A stretch of DNA of 64,000 nt from contig JAAONU010000001.1 of the NCBI GenBank assembly GCA_012932295.1, positions 27,690,550 through 27,754,549 on the forward strand, given 5' to 3'. Made by a program: the position numbers and the translations under genes. How positions within the stretch are numbered: position 1 is the first letter of the stretch; every line of letters begins with the position of its first letter. The stretch comes from Cyclina sinensis. Taxonomy: Eukaryota; Mollusca; Bivalvia; Venerida; Veneridae. Positions 59,617 to 64,000 of the stretch are shown piece after piece. The notes beneath the pieces are model-generated. The model was not told where the DNA came from, made no database searches, and saw only the letters and a list, made by a program, of their open reading frames with translations.

Positions 59617-61316
59617 ACAACAGGGCCATGATGGCCCTGTATCACTAACCTGAGTATGACTGCTTTTAACAAAGTTGCTATGGACCTGGTTAACTAACCC
59701 CAGATGACCCATATTCGAACATGACCAAGAAATTATTAAAACAATCATTCTGACAAATTGCCAGGTAATCTGAACTGAAAATGTTACCTCTACAGTGTTA
59801 ACAAGTTTTTTCCATTATATATTTTCTCTATGACCTAGTTTTTGAACCTAGATGTCCCATATTCGGACTTGAGCTAGAAATTATTAAAACAATCTCTCTG
59901 ACAAATTTCAAGGATATTTGGACTGAAAATGTAGCCTCTAGAGTGTTAAGAAGGTTTTTCTACTTTTGGACTCTGTGACCTAGTTTTTGACCCCAGATGA
60001 CCCATATCAAAACTTTAGCTACAAATCATCACAAAAACCTTTCTGACAAATTTCCAGGACATTTAGACTGAAAATGTATCCTCTAGAGTGTTAACAAAGT
60101 TTTCCGATATTTGGGCTCTGTGACCTAGTTTTTGACTCCAGATGACCCATATTCAAACTTGAGCTAGAAATCATAGAAGCAACCTTTCTGACAAATTTCC
60201 AGATTATTTGGAATTAAAATCTTACCTCTAAAGTGTTAACGAGTTTTTTCCATATTTGGGCTCTGTCACCTAGTTTTTGACCCAAAATGACCCATACTCA
60301 AACTTGAGCTAGAAATCATCAAAACAATTTGTCTGACAAATTTCCAGGATATTTTGACTGAAAATGTTACCTCTGGAATGTTAAAAAGGTTTTTACTTAT
60401 TTGGGCTCTGTGACCTAGTTTTGGAACCCAGATGACCCATATCCAAATCTGAGCTAGAAATCAATGAAACAGCCTTTTTATCAAATTTCAAGAACATTTG
60501 GACTGAAAATGTAACCTCTAAAGCATTAACAAGGTTTTTCTACTTTTGGGCTCTGTGACTTAGTTTTTGACCCCAGATACAATGTAACCTATATTCAAAA
60601 TTGAGCTAGATAACATTGAAACAACTCTGACAAATTTACAGGTTATTTGGACTGAAAATGTTACCTCTAGAGTGTTAAGGTATTTCATATTTGGGCTCTG
60701 TGACCTAGTTTTGATCCCAGATGATCCATAGTCGAACTTGAGCTAGAACTTTTTGACAAATTTCCAGAATATTTTGACTGAAAATGTAACCTTTGGAGTG
60801 TTAACAAGATTTTTCTATTTTTGGGCTCTGTGACCTAGTTTTTGAACAAGATTACCCATATTTGAACTTGAGCTAGAAATCATATGAGCAACCTTTCTGA
60901 CAAATTTCCAGATTATTTGGGCTGAAAATGTTACCTCTAGAGTGTTAACAAGGTTTTTCAATATTTCGGCTCTGTGACCTAGTTTTTGACCCTAGATGAC
61001 CCATCTTCGAAGTTGAGCTAGAAATCATTGATACAACCTTTCTGACAAATTTCCAGGCTATTTGGACTGAAAAAGTAGCCTCTAGAGTGTTAACAGGGTT
61101 TTTCTATATTTGGGCTCTGTGACCTAGTTTTTCAAACCAGATAACCCATGTTCGAACTTCTCTGAGAAATTAATGAGACAAACATCCTGACCAAGTGTCA
61201 TGACAATTGAGGCAAAAAGTGACCACTAGAGTGTTAACAAACTAATTGTGGATGGACGGACGACAGACAAAAGGTGATCACAAAAGCTCACTCTGTCACT
61301 ACGTGACAGGTGAGCT
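59617..61316 (-). mobile_element. Complete family B element in reverse orientation, 145-bp cores
   Basis: Mirror copy of 28724–30296. The 3' hairpin CAGGGCCATGATGGCCCTG is at 59621–59639, and the 5' fold-back (AGCTCACTCTGTCAC / GTGACAGGTGAGCT) at 61285–61316. TGACCTAGTTTT recurs at 59831, 59976, 60121, 60266, 60411, 60556, 60701, 60831, 60975 and 61120. All steps are 144–145 bp except one 130-bp step, a 15-bp deletion. Confidence 0.8.
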
Positions 61317-61445
61317 AAAAATTAGCAGGATGATCAATAGGTCAAGTTAAAAGATTAATATTTTAAACAAAAGCATTGTATGATTAAGGAAAGATTAAAA
61401 GGAACTCCACACTGACCTGATCTATGTTTTTTTGTAAAATGAAGG

Positions 61446-61451
61446 TTTATT
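61446..61451 (-). terminator. Minus-strand polyadenylation signal, convergent neighbour
   Basis: On the minus strand AATAAA is followed by a GTCAGTGTGG stretch about 30 bases downstream. The sequence on its right (61452 to about 63360) is low in recognisable repeats and has no convincing ORF, which fits the long 3' UTR of a gene whose coding part lies beyond the window. Confidence 0.3.
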
Positions 61452-63384
61452 TCAAATAATTATGGTTACTAGTAGGTTAACTGCCAGTCTGACTGATAAA
61501 AAAGCATAAAACGTAAACCAAATCAAATATGTTCTTTAATGGGAAAAACATTCATTTGTTCTGAAAATCATATTAACAGTAGTGGTTACAAAGATTATCC
61601 TCCCTTTGGCAAATGTTGTCTCAGCATGTTTATTATTTTCACTCATCTTTTGTGATATATGACTAGAGTCTGTGACAGAAATACAACTTAATGTAGGACT
61701 TTTATGAATTTAACATTTGGGCACAGAAATTTACCGTAACATCAAGACAGAGTATTCAGTACATGTGAATGCTTTTGCGACTGAAACAACAGTATTTCAT
61801 ACATTATTAAACCAGCTTGTCAGAGGATAAAAACAAATGAGTCTGTTTGACTTGGACAGGAGACCTGGGGATCCTCGGGTTATATTAAATGTATGTTCCA
61901 AGTTAGAGAGATAGAGAGCAGGCCCCAGATCCCAACTTAAATTCGTTGGTTTAAAATATCAACTGCTGGCAAAAAATAAGCAACACTGGTACAGTATATC
62001 TGTTTACTGATTTAAAATACTATAATGTCTTTAAAATATAAAGAGGTAAAGAAAACTTGCACAGTAACAGGGAATTGATAAACACATAATTTCATTGCAC
62101 ATCATATTTGTCTGTGTAATAGAAGCTTTTTTGGAATTCTGCAAAAAAAATCTTACAGGAAACATTTGCAAATGACAATATTTACAAGCAATATTTACAA
62201 ATAGTCTTAAATAAGTTGAAAAGTTGTAGTAAATTGAGATTGGGGATACTGGATGTATAGGACAATGCAATAGAGCATTTGACCACTTGCTGTCGATCAT
62301 TATTATCAATCATCCATTCAGATACTGAACTTGGACACACCCCTGAAAAGTTTCCTTACACAAGCGTCATGTCTAAGGTTGTGACGCTTTCTGAAATACT
62401 GTATTATTTCTAAGTAAATCTATGATATCATAGCCTTGCACTTGAAACCATTATAAAATAACACAGACATTGTTCTTAATCTAATTTATAAGTTATTTCA
62501 GCCTTTTTATTCCAAATTGTTTCTCTGTTAATTTTATGTATTTTAATATTATGTTGTTTTTAGATATGCCTGGTAGGAGATTTAATAGAATAAACATAGT
62601 GTTATACTGTATCAACCAAAAATGGTGTAAAGTGCATCTATGATGTTAAGAAGGCCACAATAGTATTACCTTATCTGGCTGCAAGCCACATGGTTTATTT
62701 TGCATGCCAGATGTGAACAAAAGGTGCTTGCTTAAGTATTAACTGTCATATTCTCTGAATTGCTTTTAATAGTTTAAAGTTGTCAATGAATTATAAAACA
62801 GTGTTTTGAACAAGTTAGCTGATTTCTTGTATCACAGTTCAGAGCCATGTATTTATTATAAATAGCTAATAAATGTATTCATCTTTTCATTTTGTAATAC
62901 ATTCCATTTGTATATCAAAATTGCTTAATACTACAAAAATATTTATCATGTTATTCTGGGATCATTTTGGGAGGTAAGTTCCATGACAGTTGAAATAAAG
63001 ATCATGTCAATAACGCAAAACAGTATAAAAAATGGGAGAAGAAAAAGAGTTACCATTGACAACAATACACTAGGTCTAGAAGAAAATAACTATTTCATCT
63101 TCATGTAGACAATAAAAGTCATCAATAAAAACTAAAAACTACCAATACAACGTATCTATAAATCATGATTAAAAAGTTACTGTCAAATTTTATTTGTGGA
63201 ACCTATGACGTATGGACACTAATTGACACAGTGCTAGATTCAAAGGACAATGTGTTTTATATATGTTTGTGTTTTGTGGTAACAAGTAAAGAGAACATAA
63301 GCAGGAAACAACATTTTGGGAAACTTTTTTTTCTAAATGCAACAACTGCAGGCTGAATGTGTGTCCCTTCTTGACCAGTCTGAA
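61452..63384. other. Low-repeat stretch, no gene recognised
   Basis: AT-rich sequence with ORFs shorter than 100 codons and no coding character. A minus-strand 92-codon ORF (62031–62309) is Cys/Tyr/Phe-rich without family resemblance. Best reading is 3' UTR or intergenic DNA of a minus-strand neighbour. Confidence 0.35.
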
Positions 63385-64000
63385 GATGTAATTACAATGC
63401 TACATATCAAATATCTAAGTTCTAGGGCCTATGGTTTCTGACAAGAAGATTTTCAAAGATTTTATATTTTACAAAACAGGACCTCTGTGGCAGTGCCAAT
63501 ATTAAACCCAGGGGCATAACTGAAAAATCCTACCAGAAGTCCTCTAGATGTTGCTCAAAGCAAAAGATCTAAGCCCTAGGCATTGTAGCTTGGGAGAAAT
63601 TTCTCCTTATATAAACCACTGTTAAATCAAGTGACCCCTTGAGTGGGGCCATTAATGACCCCAGGGAAATAACTTCAAACGATCTTTGCAGAGGTAAGCT
63701 AAGCAAAGCTGCATATCAAATATCTGAGGTCTAGGCCCTATGGTTACTGACAAGATGTTTTCTAAAGTTTTTTCCTTTTGCAAGTCTTAAAAAATCAAGT
63801 GCCCCTGTATATTTTGAACCCAGTGGCATAATTTGAAAAATCTCCTGAAGATGCTTCATGCAAAAGTCCTTGGCCTTGTGGTTTTAGACAAGAAGATTTT
63901 CTAAGTTTTCCATGTATTAGCCTACTTAAAATCAACTGTCCCTAGAGGCAAGGCCATTCATAACCCCAGGGGTGTAATTTGAAAAATCTTTGTAGAGGAC
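63385..64000 (-). repeat. Family B core type 2 array, cut by the window end
   Basis: On the minus strand units read CTAGAGGACTTCTGG, TTAAAAACCTTTGAAA-like and TTTGCATGAAGCATC segments of core type 2 at about 160-bp spacing. No terminus is visible. Confidence 0.5.

Overview
The window looks like AT-rich animal genomic DNA, most likely from a bivalve mollusc. The support is one long intron-rich gene with metazoan GT–AG introns, and introns packed with short elements that carry tandem core repeats, tetranucleotide tracts and terminal hairpins. These resemble the pearl/Helitron-like elements known from bivalve DNA. The taxon is an inference from that repeat style; no species marker was seen.

One protein-coding gene dominates the window on the + strand. 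I joined 20 coding exons by reading frame, splice sites and phase, from ATG 8029 to TGA 56198, followed by an approximately 3.1 kb 3' UTR ending near AATAAA 59250. The model encodes about 784 residues. In order it has: a basic N-terminal region with no recognised domain; a proline-rich linker with two adjacent candidate dynein-light-chain (LC8) motifs; one PLAT/LH2 domain; a Ser/Arg/Pro-rich low-complexity linker; a charged helix; five ankyrin repeats; and a charged C-terminal tail. I do not recognise a named orthologue. Non-coding or further coding exons upstream of 8020 cannot be excluded.

Everything else is mainly repeats. 1–8019 is upstream sequence with repeat fragments and a 172-bp tandem array. 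The introns hold at least four families of short elements (called A, B, D and E here) built on one plan: a 5' terminal hairpin, tandem cores of about 122–172 bp, and a 3' hairpin followed by CTAG or CTTG and then T. Other elements are a 915-bp element with terminal inverted repeats, a tRNA-derived SINE, the 3' end of a LINE-type retrotransposon with a readable reverse-transcriptase tail, and several minisatellites. A CpG-rich, promoter-like patch with minus-strand ORFs lies in intron 18. 61320–64000 looks like the 3' end of a convergent neighbour plus a truncated repeat.

No transposase, Rep/helicase, complete reverse transcriptase, CRISPR array, functional tRNA or rRNA gene was seen. Exon calls are strong. 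Element boundaries are approximate unless a hairpin defines them. Family assignments of repeats rest on architecture, not on a database search.
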